A DNA stretch of 14,283 nucleotides from an uncultured Porphyromonadaceae bacterium (GTDB lineage Bacteria > Bacteroidota > Bacteroidia > Bacteroidales > Muribaculaceae). The translations under genes and the position numbers were made by a program. Under the pieces are notes generated by a model that saw nothing but the letters and a program-made list of their open reading frames with translations, was not told where the DNA came from and searched no databases. Shown here piece after piece: positions 8,317 through 14,283 of the stretch. The stretch lies in assembly GCA_900546835.1 (NCBI GenBank), contig UREH01000047.1, positions 1 through 14,283 on the forward strand, read 5' to 3'. Each line of letters starts with the position of its first letter. Within the stretch, counting starts at the first letter, position 1.

Positions 8317-9480
8317 TTATTTGTCGACCGAGAAACGGTAGACGCAGTGGGAGGTATAGGTCTCGCCCGGACGGAGAACTACCGAAGGCCACTGGGGCTT
8401 GTTGGGGCTGTCGGGGTAATGCTGGGTTTCCAGACAGATGCCGACGCGCTGGTTGTAGACGGTTGCGTTTTTGCCTGTTACGGTGCCGTCGAGGAAGTTG
8501 CCGGTGTAGATCTGGATGCCGGGTTCGTCGGTGAGCACCTCAAGCTTGATGCCGGATGCCGGAGCGACGAGCGATACGGCCACCTGCGAGTCGTCGCCTG
8601 CGGTGTTGAGCACCCAGTTGTGGTCGTAGCCGTTGGCGTTGTGGATCTGCTCGTTGTCGGCGGCGATGTCCTGGCCGATTGGCTTGGCGGTACGAAAATC
8701 AAAGGGAGTGCCCTCGACCGTTGCGATTTCGCCGGTTGTCATGAATGTGGAGTCTACAGGAGTGAAGGCGTCGGCGTTGACGGTCATTACGTCGGAGAGG
8801 ACGTCGGCCGAGGGGTTGCCGCCGAGGTTGAAATAGGAGTGGTTGGTCAGATTGATTACGGTCGGTTTTGAGGTGGTTGCCGAGTAGGCGATGTCGAGGG
8901 CGTTATCGGCCGTGAGCGTGTATGTCACGGTTGCGTCGACCTCGCCGGGGAAGCCGTTGTTGCCGTCAGCGTCCTTGATGGCGAGCACGAGCGTGGAGTC
9001 GTTGGGCTGTGAAGCCTTGTAGACCCGGTATTGCCATCCGAGCGTACCCATGTCGGTTCCGCCGTGCAGGCAGTGGCCGAAGTTGTTTTGGGGAAGCTGG
9101 AATGTGTCGGCGTCAATCACTATCTGGCCGTTCTTGATGCGGTTGGCGTAACGGCCGATTGCAGCGCCGAAGTCGCTGAGGTTGTTTTCGGGGAAGTAAG
9201 CCTGAACGCTGTCGAATCCGAGCACAACGTCGCGAAGCGTCCCTTCGCGGTCGGGAACGGCGAGTGAGACTATGCGGCCGCCGTAGTTGGTGATGCATGC
9301 TTCCATGCCGGCGGCATTTTTGAGGATATAGAGGTCGGTGGAATCGCCGTTGACAACGGCTTTGAAGTTTTCAGGATTGAGTCCGGAGGCGGTGAGTTCC
9401 GTGTCCTGGCTTTTGGAGCCGCACGAGGCTACTGCGATTGTCAGGAAAGCTGCCATCGGCAGCATCGACAGATTTTTCAT
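8317..9480 (-). CDS. galM: aldose 1-epimerase (mutarotase), lipoprotein
   Basis: This 387-residue protein interconverts alpha and beta anomers of aldoses, here presumably L-arabinose before or during uptake. A lipoprotein signal peptide ends in the lipobox AVASC with Cys20 as the lipidated residue, so the enzyme is anchored outside the cytoplasm, unlike cytoplasmic GalM of enterobacteria. Catalytic motifs are complete: GHCLHGG with His139, LTNHSYFN with His214, YDHNWV with Asp285, and GICLETQHYPDSPN with Glu351 as the general base. A longer in-frame extension to 9603 runs through the leader and promoter, so the start is the ATG at 9480. It is the first gene of the ara operon. Whether it faces the periplasm or the cell surface is unclear from the residues after Cys20. 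Confidence 0.95.
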   Translation of the reverse strand: MKNLSMLPMAAFLTIAVASCGSKSQDTELTASGLNPENFKAVVNGDSTDLYILKNAAGMEACITNYGGRIVSLAVPDREGTLRDVVLGFDSVQAYFPENNLSDFGAAIGRYANRIKNGQIVIDADTFQLPQNNFGHCLHGGTDMGTLGWQYRVYKASQPNDSTLVLAIKDADGNNGFPGEVDATVTYTLTADNALDIAYSATTSKPTVINLTNHSYFNLGGNPSADVLSDVMTVNADAFTPVDSTFMTTGEIATVEGTPFDFRTAKPIGQDIAADNEQIHNANGYDHNWVLNTAGDDSQVAVSLVAPASGIKLEVLTDEPGIQIYTGNFLDGTVTGKNATVYNQRVGICLETQHYPDSPNKPQWPSVVLRPGETYTSHCVYRFSVDK

Positions 9481-9522
9481 GGTTGGTTTACAAGCTAATG
9501 TATCGTGAATAAGATGGTTGTA

Positions 9523-9572
9523 GCGCCCGGCCGACGGAGCGCGAGCCTCACTCCGGAGGGCCCGGACGAGGC
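9523..9572 (-). promoter_or_regulatory. two GC-rich hairpins in the galM leader RNA
   Basis: The predicted leader of about 107 nt holds two adjacent stems. The first (9545-9572) pairs GCCTC with GAGGC and, inside, TCCGG with CCGGA. The second (9523-9542) pairs GCGCTC with GGGCGC around a short loop. Neither is followed by a U run, so they are not simple terminators. They may protect the 5' end of the operon mRNA or act as a control element; I recognise no known riboswitch. Confidence 0.45.
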
Positions 9573-9586
9573 TGTATATTTGTTTT

Positions 9587-9605
9587 GGGTGTAAAGTTAG
9601 CACCC
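9587..9605. promoter_or_regulatory. candidate AraR operator O1 over the -7 box
   Basis: GGGTG (9587-9591) and CACCC (9601-9605) form an inverted repeat around a 9-bp centre that contains the whole -7 element (9592-9599) of the ara promoter. A repressor bound here would block RNA polymerase. The inner pattern GTGT..AA..T..CAC is shared with the repeat at 9649-9671. Assignment to AraR is inference from position. Confidence 0.5.
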
Positions 9606-9623
9606 TTTTGATTTATGTGCAAA
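9592..9623 (-). promoter_or_regulatory. promoter of the ara operon
   Basis: On the minus strand TTTG (9620-9623) is followed after exactly 20 bp by TAACTTTA (9592-9599), matching the Bacteroidetes primary-sigma consensus TTTG-N19/21-TAnnTTTG except for the last base. The start of transcription should lie near 9587, giving a leader of about 107 nt before galM. Confidence 0.78.
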
Positions 9624-9648
9624 AATTTCAGTATGTTTTTTAGCATGG

Positions 9649-9671
9649 TTGAGTGTTAAAATTACACTCAA
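9649..9671. promoter_or_regulatory. candidate AraR operator O2, perfect inverted repeat
   Basis: TTGAGTGT (9649-9656) and ACACTCAA (9664-9671) are perfect 8-bp arms around a 7-bp AT-only centre. The repeat lies upstream of the ara promoter, between it and the divergent sigma-factor promoter. Its centre is 64 bp, close to six helical turns, from the centre of O1, so the two could be bound on the same face of DNA or bridged. AraR is the likely ligand, but this is inference. Confidence 0.5.
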
Positions 9672-9753
9672 TTCTTAATGTCTTGATGTATAGGGAGGTG
9701 AACGGGCTGCTTGCTTCGGCTCAATAGCCGCTTAGCGCGGAAGGGGTGTGGGA

Positions 9754-9785
9754 TTTGATAAAGTCCGATGTTTTGCGTAAATTTG
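9754..9785 (+). promoter_or_regulatory. promoter of the sigma-factor operon
   Basis: TTTG (9754-9757), a 20-bp spacer and TAAATTTG (9778-9785) match the Bacteroidetes promoter consensus fully. Transcription should begin near 9790, leaving a leader of only about 33 nt before the ATG at 9823. It fires away from the ara promoter. A housekeeping-type promoter suggests basal expression of the sigma factor, with control exerted on the protein. Confidence 0.78.
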
Positions 9786-9822
9786 CTGAAACGATTCCTC
9801 CAACCTCAAAGCATCGCCTCAC

Positions 9823-10386
9823 ATGGGAAAAGAGATACCACACGAAGATCCGGCATTGATCGAGCGCCTGCGGACGCCCGGCTCCTGCCGTGCGGCCTTC
9901 AACGAGGTGATGCGCACATATTCCGAACCGCTTTACTGGCAGATTCGTAGAATGGTGGAAAACCACGACGATGCAGCCGACATTCTTCAGAATGCCTTTA
10001 TGAAGGCATGGCAGTCGATTGAAAATTTTCGTGGGGATGCCAAACTTTCCACAGCGCTATATAAAATCGCCATTAACGAAAGCATCACTTTCCTTGCCAA
10101 AGAACGCAAGCGGCTAAATATCAGCATCGACGATGAGGAATCCCATCTTGCCAACCTTATCGAGGCCGACCAATGGGTAGATGGTGACGAACTTGCCAAA
10201 GAGCTCCGCAAAGCCATTGCCACGCTCCCTGAAAAGCAACGGATGGTATTCAACATGAAATATTTCGACGAAATGAAATATGAGAGGATGAGCGAGATAC
10301 TCGGCACTTCGGTCGGCGCGCTCAAGGCTTCTTATCATTTGGCGGTCAAAAAGATAGAATCATATTTCAAAGACCGGGAAACATAG
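9823..10386 (+). CDS. ECF-type RNA polymerase sigma factor
   Basis: This 187-residue protein has the two-domain layout of ECF (group 4) sigma factors. Region 2 spans about residues 25-97 and includes DDAADILQNAFMKAWQSIENFRG (49-71), the core-binding and -10 recognition part. Region 4 spans about 128-182 with LPEKQRMVF (135-143) and a helix-turn-helix around MSEILGTSVGALKASYHLAVKKI. There is no sigma-3 domain and no C-terminal extension. It directs RNA polymerase to a specific set of promoters, probably in response to an envelope or oxidative signal. It leads an operon with a membrane protein and a Spy/CpxP-like periplasmic protein. It is not next to a SusC/FecR pair, so it is unlikely to be a FecI-type regulator of a transport locus. 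The stop codon is TAG. Confidence 0.93.
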   Translation: MGKEIPHEDPALIERLRTPGSCRAAFNEVMRTYSEPLYWQIRRMVENHDDAADILQNAFMKAWQSIENFRGDAKLSTALYKIAINESITFLAKERKRLNISIDDEESHLANLIEADQWVDGDELAKELRKAIATLPEKQRMVFNMKYFDEMKYERMSEILGTSVGALKASYHLAVKKIESYFKDRET

Positions 10387-10476
10387 GGCCGGATAAATAG
10401 TGAAAAATATTTCCACAGTCTTAAACCTTCTACGGCGCCCGTAGTCATAGTAAATGAAACCCGCTTCCAGAAAGAA

Positions 10477-10923
10477 ATGAACGAAAATAAATCCGACATA
10501 TTCGCCCGCTTGGACCATAAGGACGGCATGACCGTTCCCGACTGCTTTTTCGAGCGTTTCGCCGCCGAAATGGAGCAGAAGCTGCCGTATCGGCCCGAAG
10601 CCGAGGAGGCGCGGCGCCTTGAACCGACGAAAACTACTTGGCAACGCGTGCGCGCGTATGTATATATGGCAGCCATGTTTGCCGGAATATGGTGTATGCT
10701 CAAGATGTTCACCATGATGACATCCGGAGGCGTGGATCTTTCAATCGACCGCAACCATATACTTACGGATGCTCTCAGCGATGAAAACTTCGTTTACGAC
10801 TACATAATCGACGATGTCAGCCAGCGCGAGCTTCTCGATCAGATGTATTCCGACAGTATCTCTGTCGACGACATGACTCCGGTAGATTCGCTTTTCCTCG
10901 AGGAAGAGCTTTCCGGCGAGTAG
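10477..10923 (+). CDS. single-pass membrane protein, putative anti-sigma factor
   Basis: I recognise no named family in this 148-residue protein. It has a charged N-terminal part of about 58 residues (MNENKSDIFARL at the start, then a FFERFAAEMEQKLP segment), one membrane helix at about 61-81 (VYMAAMFAGIWCMLKMF), and a strongly acidic C-terminal part of about 65 residues rich in Asp and Glu. With a cytoplasmic N-terminus the acidic tail would be periplasmic. Small single-pass proteins directly after an ECF sigma gene are commonly anti-sigma factors, with the cytoplasmic segment holding the sigma factor. There is no HxxxCxxC zinc motif, so it is not a classical ZAS anti-sigma. The gap from the sigma gene is 90 bp and to the next gene 57 bp. 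The stop codon is TAG. The function is inference from context. Confidence 0.8.
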   Translation: MNENKSDIFARLDHKDGMTVPDCFFERFAAEMEQKLPYRPEAEEARRLEPTKTTWQRVRAYVYMAAMFAGIWCMLKMFTMMTSGGVDLSIDRNHILTDALSDENFVYDYIIDDVSQRELLDQMYSDSISVDDMTPVDSLFLEEELSGE

Positions 10924-10980
10924 TCCCCCCGCAGGCCGTCCACTCACTTTAAGCCAACCCAACAAACAATATAACCGACT

Positions 10981-11451
10981 ATGAAACTCCGCCGTATATT
11001 GCTCATTATAGCCGCTGTGGCCTCAATGGCCGTTCAGTGCGCCATGGCCCAGACGCAGGCCCGCGAGCAATGGATGGATCAGATCAACCAGTACAAACGT
11101 ACATATTTCACGAAAGAGCTTGACCTCAGTGCCCAGCAACAGACCAAATTCTTTCAACTTTACGACGAGATGACCGAGCAGACCGACCGGATTGACCGGG
11201 AGGCCCGCGCTATGGAGCAGAGGCTCACCGACGCATCTGATGTCACTGATCTCGAATACGAGAAGGCTACCGAGGCAATGTTCGACGCCAAGGTGCAGCA
11301 GGCGGAAGTTGAAAAAGCATATATGGTTAGATTCAAGGATATACTTACCCGCAAACAGCTGTTTAAACTCAAGGGCGTAGAGCGGAAGTTCTCCCGTGAG
11401 ATGATGCGTCAACACAACCGGCTTCGCCGTTCGCGTGTCGACGGCAAATGA
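10981..11451 (+). CDS. periplasmic Spy/CpxP-like (LTxxQ) protein
   Basis: This 156-residue protein begins with a signal peptide (MKLRRILLIIAAVASM..., likely cleavage after AMA at residue 23). The mature part is almost entirely helical and charged. It contains two repeats of the LTxxQ kind: LSAQQ at 49-53, a near match, and LTRKQ at 122-126, an exact match. These mark the Spy/CpxP/ZraP/CnrX family of periplasmic chaperones and stress sensors. A basic C-terminus (RQHNRLRRSRVDGK) could touch membrane or acidic partners. It is the third gene after the sigma factor and membrane protein and is probably co-transcribed. It could sense unfolded proteins or metal, or serve as a chaperone output of the sigma factor. 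It is at least as plausible as a feedback partner of the acidic periplasmic tail encoded upstream. Confidence 0.82.
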   Translation: MKLRRILLIIAAVASMAVQCAMAQTQAREQWMDQINQYKRTYFTKELDLSAQQQTKFFQLYDEMTEQTDRIDREARAMEQRLTDASDVTDLEYEKATEAMFDAKVQQAEVEKAYMVRFKDILTRKQLFKLKGVERKFSREMMRQHNRLRRSRVDGK

Positions 11452-11530
11452 TTTCCGCATTGGAGGTGAACATCGTAGCAGCGGCTTCGCCCCCGACTCG
11501 TTATCAAATAGAATAATAGAACATTAGTAA

Positions 11531-11562
11531 TTTAAATTCCGGCTTCGAACACCTTATGTTTG
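11531..11562 (+). promoter_or_regulatory. candidate promoter of the macroglobulin gene
   Basis: TTTA (11531-11534), a 20-bp spacer and TATGTTTG (11555-11562) fit the Bacteroidetes consensus with one mismatch in the upstream box. Transcription would begin near 11568, almost exactly at the hairpin at 11571-11610, giving a leader of about 87 nt. The remainder of the 11452-11654 gap has no gene. Confidence 0.5.
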
Positions 11563-11570
11563 AGAATCCG

Positions 11571-11610
11571 AAACGGCAAGGAAGGACTCGGTTCCACTCC
11601 TTGCCGTTTT
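11571..11610 (+). terminator. terminator-like hairpin after the sigma operon
   Basis: Arms 11571-11582 and 11598-11609 form a perfect 12-bp stem (AAACGGCAAGGA with its complement) around a 15-nt loop, followed by TTTTGC. It is about 120 bp after the last gene of the sigma operon and 45 bp before the macroglobulin start. The short T run makes it a moderate intrinsic terminator. Because a candidate promoter lies just upstream, the same hairpin could instead be a 5' leader structure of the next gene. Confidence 0.65.
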
Positions 11611-11654
11611 GCTAAGAGGTTCTTCCGGACATATACATCTAATATATACAGCAT

Positions 11655-12680
11655 ATGAAATTCGGTATGTCAGCTATCCGTCTGGTTCTTGCGGCTCTTA
11701 TCGCCGCATTGTTTTCCCATTCAATGCAGGCTGCCCGTAAGGGGACTGCTCCAGATTTTGCGTTTCCGCTTAAAGTTGAGGCATCGGCTAAGAAGGATTT
11801 GAAACATGCCGTCGAAGCATCGGATGGCCCCATGATTGTCAATTCATTGATACGCATGGGGCTGGCGAAGGGTGCCGTCTCCTCCGACTCTCTGCCGGAA
11901 GTGCTCGCTATGGTGCGCACTACCGCGGAAAAGCCAGGAATCCCCGCCGATGCTCGCGCCATGCTCCGGCTGCTTGAGGCCCGTATATACACCGAAATAT
12001 ATCAGGCTGACAATTATCGCTATCGCCAGCGCGCGGTGGCTGAAACTGATTATCAGTCTGAAGACTACACCCTCTGGAACCGACAGATATTTCTCGACCG
12101 TATCTCGCAGCTTATCGGTGAGGCTGTTGCCGACCGCGACGCGCTCATTTCCGCCCCTATTGGCGAATATGCGGCCTGCATCGACTACGATCGCGCTTCC
12201 ACCACGTTCTATCCCACACTTTACGATTTCGTGGCTACGCGGGCCATCGACTGCCTTCAGCCGTTTGTAGATTATGGCCGTACGCTCTCTGCGTCGCTGG
12301 CATCCGATCCGCTCGACCAATCGCTTTATCCCGTTTCGGAATCCAATCCCACCGGACGTATTCTCGGCTTGTACCGCAGTATGATTCGGGACCGTGAACT
12401 TGCCGCCCCGGGAATCCATGAGCGCTGCGAGATGCTTTCGTTCATCCTGCCGCATGTGTTTCGAGCAGATCGTCAGGACAATATGTTGCCCGCTTTCCTG
12501 CGCAAGCCCGAAACATTCGATTACGATGCCTGGATGACGGCGTTCCTAGTTGTTCGCAGTCCGATTATGCAATCGAACTGCTCTTCCCTGCCGTCGACGT
12601 GGCCGGAAACGACTCCCGCAAGGAGCTCTACGACATTTTTACCTCCTTTCTTGCGTCTGCACCCGAATATTTCAATATAA
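11655..12680 (+). CDS. alpha-2-macroglobulin-family protein, N-terminal fragment
   Basis: The open frame of 341 residues starts with a signal peptide (MKFGMSAIRLVLAALIAALF..., likely cleavage after MQA near residue 26) and no lipobox. The next 270 residues are a helical region typical of the N-terminus of large Bacteroidales macroglobulin-like proteins, with ARIYTEIYQADNYRYRQR and PTLYDFVATRAIDCL as recognisable stretches. The family-like sequence stops near residue 296 (about 12540). The remaining 45 residues, rich in Ser, Pro and Thr, are an off-frame tail after a -1 frame change. The correct continuation is in the frame of the 12599-14152 reading. The intact protein would be exported, and family members are thought to trap or inhibit proteases or to protect the envelope. 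A consensus-like promoter and a hairpin precede it. Confidence 0.75.
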   Translation: MKFGMSAIRLVLAALIAALFSHSMQAARKGTAPDFAFPLKVEASAKKDLKHAVEASDGPMIVNSLIRMGLAKGAVSSDSLPEVLAMVRTTAEKPGIPADARAMLRLLEARIYTEIYQADNYRYRQRAVAETDYQSEDYTLWNRQIFLDRISQLIGEAVADRDALISAPIGEYAACIDYDRASTTFYPTLYDFVATRAIDCLQPFVDYGRTLSASLASDPLDQSLYPVSESNPTGRILGLYRSMIRDRELAAPGIHERCEMLSFILPHVFRADRQDNMLPAFLRKPETFDYDAWMTAFLVVRSPIMQSNCSSLPSTWPETTPARSSTTFLPPFLRLHPNISI

Positions 12681-14152
12681 ATGCGGTTAAAAACCGTATC
12701 GCCGATCTTTCGCGGGGAAATGTCGAAGTGGATTACCCCTCCCAGATGGCTAAAGGGCATCCGACAAAGGTAAGCGTCAGGATGCACAACGTAAATTCCG
12801 CCACTATCGAACTCTACCGACTTCCTGATACTGCTTCTGCCGACCAATGGCAACGCATTCCCGCAGGAAATCCAGTGGCCACATATACGGTTGAAGCCGA
12901 GGGCAACATACCTTTCGCCTCGACTCAGACTGCGGAGATTACGCTTCCGGAATTCGGCCGATATATTATTGTGCCCGAATTCAAGGGGATGGAATCGCCT
13001 CGGGGACGCGCTTATGCCACCGTTGTCTGCTCGGATATCGCCGCCGGAGCATTCGGACATACGGATGGCTGCACTGCTACCGTGGTCGATTTCCTTTCGG
13101 GTGCTTCTCTCGAGGGGGCGATGCTGACACTTTATCCCTGGCGACGCAATTCCGCGCCTACAGTCATGAAAGGCACGACCGACGCTGATGGTTTCCTCTC
13201 GTTTGCCTCCGACCGCCACGGCAATATAGGCGCCTCAAAAGGCGGCGACCGGTTCGGCACAAGGTTCAGCGTCTATCCTTTCGGAGTGCGCGATACTTCG
13301 ACAACATATCAGGCTGAATTCCAGACAGCACTCGCGCTCTACCGTCCGGGCGATTCAGTGGATTTTTCTGCTATCCTGACTGTGAAACACGGCAACCGAA
13401 AGGGGCGGCTTGCCGCAGACAAAAGAATCACGGTAGAACTTTACGATGCAAACGGGCAGAAAACAGATACACAGACACTGACCACCGATGCCTGGGGGCG
13501 CGTCTGCGGTTCATTCAAGCTCCCATCTGCGGGTGTGACCGGTAATTTCGATCTTCGCGCACGCATTGGCGACACTTATATAGGATGGTGCGGAGTGATG
13601 GTCAGCGACTATAAACTGCCTACTTTCACTGTTTCAATCGACTCCGTGATTCGCCCTGCCACGCCAACCGACGCGGCATGCGTTTATGGCACTGCTACCA
13701 CTTTCGCCGGATTTCCTGTAGGCGAATCCAATGTTTCGGCAACTTTGAAGGTCCGCACCGGATTCTGGTTCTGGAGCGCCACGTCGCCGGTATTCTATGA
13801 GGCGAAAGGGAAGACGGACGCCACCGGGCGCTTCCGTCTTGAAATTCCTGCCGATGCAATAGCTTCGAGTCCCGCACCTTCGGGATACTTCCTTGCCGAC
13901 GTCACTGTCAGCTCTCCCGACGGCGAGACGCGCCAGGCGTCTACTGGCTTTAATATGGGGAAACCCGATGTGATTCAGATCGCTGTTCCCGAAGTCTTCA
14001 CCGTCGGAACCTCGAAAGCCGAGGTAACGATGCTCGACTTTAATGGTCGCCCCGACTGGAAGCCCTCGCATTATAAGGTGTATCGTCTTGAAGATGAGGA
14101 CGCAAGCGAGGGGAAAGAAGTCGCCGCTGGTGCCGTTGTGTCCGACGGATAG
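12599..14152 (+). CDS. alpha-2-macroglobulin-family protein, MG2-containing fragment
   Basis: This is the continuation of the preceding fragment in another frame. The GTG at 12599 lies inside the coding run and is not a natural start; family-like sequence already begins at about 12548 (SDYAIELLFPAVD). Counting from 12599, beta-rich macroglobulin domains fill the fragment: an early domain near 45-145, and an MG2 domain at about 245-335 with the hallmark YRPGDSVDF (248-256), a TTDAWGRVCGSFKLP strand pair and GNFDLRARIGD. SDYKLPTFTVSID then opens the next macroglobulin domain. No thioester motif is reached. The reading ends at a TAG (14150) that interrupts the domain series and does not close it. 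Expression as a separate protein is unlikely. Confidence 0.72.
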   Translation: MAGNDSRKELYDIFTSFLASAPEYFNINAVKNRIADLSRGNVEVDYPSQMAKGHPTKVSVRMHNVNSATIELYRLPDTASADQWQRIPAGNPVATYTVEAEGNIPFASTQTAEITLPEFGRYIIVPEFKGMESPRGRAYATVVCSDIAAGAFGHTDGCTATVVDFLSGASLEGAMLTLYPWRRNSAPTVMKGTTDADGFLSFASDRHGNIGASKGGDRFGTRFSVYPFGVRDTSTTYQAEFQTALALYRPGDSVDFSAILTVKHGNRKGRLAADKRITVELYDANGQKTDTQTLTTDAWGRVCGSFKLPSAGVTGNFDLRARIGDTYIGWCGVMVSDYKLPTFTVSIDSVIRPATPTDAACVYGTATTFAGFPVGESNVSATLKVRTGFWFWSATSPVFYEAKGKTDATGRFRLEIPADAIASSPAPSGYFLADVTVSSPDGETRQASTGFNMGKPDVIQIAVPEVFTVGTSKAEVTMLDFNGRPDWKPSHYKVYRLEDEDASEGKEVAAGAVVSDG

Positions 14153-14283
14153 CTGACCGATGTTCTCGGAACGCTTCCTCAGGGACGTTATGTCATTATT
14201 GTCGCTCCCGACGATGCCGCCGTTGCCGACATGGCATGCAGTTCTCCATTTGTAATTTATAAATCTACAGAGTCGGAATCGCC

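Larger units (their letters stand above)
11655..14283 (+). pseudogene. alpha-2-macroglobulin-family gene, frame broken twice, runs off window
   Basis: Joining the two open readings gives one continuous family-like protein of at least 870 residues. Two lesions interrupt it. Near 12540-12560 the coding frame shifts by -1, as if one base were missing; adding one C at 12545-12546 would join FDYDAWMTAF to PSCSQSDYAIELL. At 14150-14152 a TAG lies in frame, and the frame stays open and family-like after it to the window end (LTDVLGTLPQGRYVIIVAPD). The full gene would be near 1,800-1,900 codons in related bacteria, so about half is missing past the edge. The breaks may be true decay or errors in the assembly. 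Confidence 0.7.

Noticed and set aside
12540..12600. Programmed -1 ribosomal frameshift in the macroglobulin gene
   Set aside because: No X-XXY-YYZ slippery heptamer or obvious downstream structure was seen at the switch, and this family is not known to use one.
14150..14152. TAG read as an amino acid (stop-codon recoding)
   Set aside because: The sigma factor and the following membrane protein both end naturally at TAG, so TAG is a normal stop in this genome.

Overview
The window looks like chromosome from a gut-type Bacteroidales, most likely a Muribaculaceae-like member, assembled from metagenomic or draft shotgun reads. The evidence is Bacteroidetes-type promoters (TTTG, about 20 bp, TAnnTTTG), start codons without Shine-Dalgarno sequences, and an ara operon headed by a Nudix-type AraR. 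The family-level placement is inference. The first 27 bases are not genomic: they are the end of an Illumina Nextera (Tn5) adapter, so base 1 is a contig edge.

Minus strand, about 215-9623. A six-gene L-arabinose operon reads galM lipoprotein mutarotase, sodium/solute symporter (araP-like), araR Nudix-family repressor, araD, araA, and araB (FGGY kinase). It starts at a near-consensus promoter (9592-9623) and ends at a strong intrinsic terminator (1741-1782). Together the genes explain mutarotation and uptake of L-arabinose, then arabinose -> ribulose -> ribulose-5-phosphate -> xylulose-5-phosphate. Two related inverted repeats lie at the promoter, one covering the -7 element, and are good candidate AraR operators. 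Beyond the terminator is a separate minus-strand gene for a secreted alpha/beta hydrolase of unknown substrate (215-1495).

Plus strand, 9754-11610. A divergent stress-type operon encodes an ECF sigma factor, a single-pass membrane protein that is a plausible anti-sigma factor, and a periplasmic Spy/CpxP-like (LTxxQ) protein. It has its own consensus promoter and a terminator-like hairpin at the end. The arrangement resembles envelope-stress sensing systems such as CnrYXH, although gene order differs and the anti-sigma role is inferred.

Plus strand, 11655-14283. The 5' part of a large secreted alpha-2-macroglobulin (MG2)-family gene runs off the window. Its reading frame is broken twice: a -1 shift near 12540-12560 and an in-frame TAG at 14150. 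It is either a decaying gene or a region with sequencing or assembly errors; the adapter remnant at the contig start makes the second option worth testing.

I found no rRNA, tRNA, CRISPR array or natural mobile element. The most interesting signals are the paired operator-like repeats, the sigma/membrane/Spy-like module, and the damaged macroglobulin gene. I do not see clear proof of a wholly new system.
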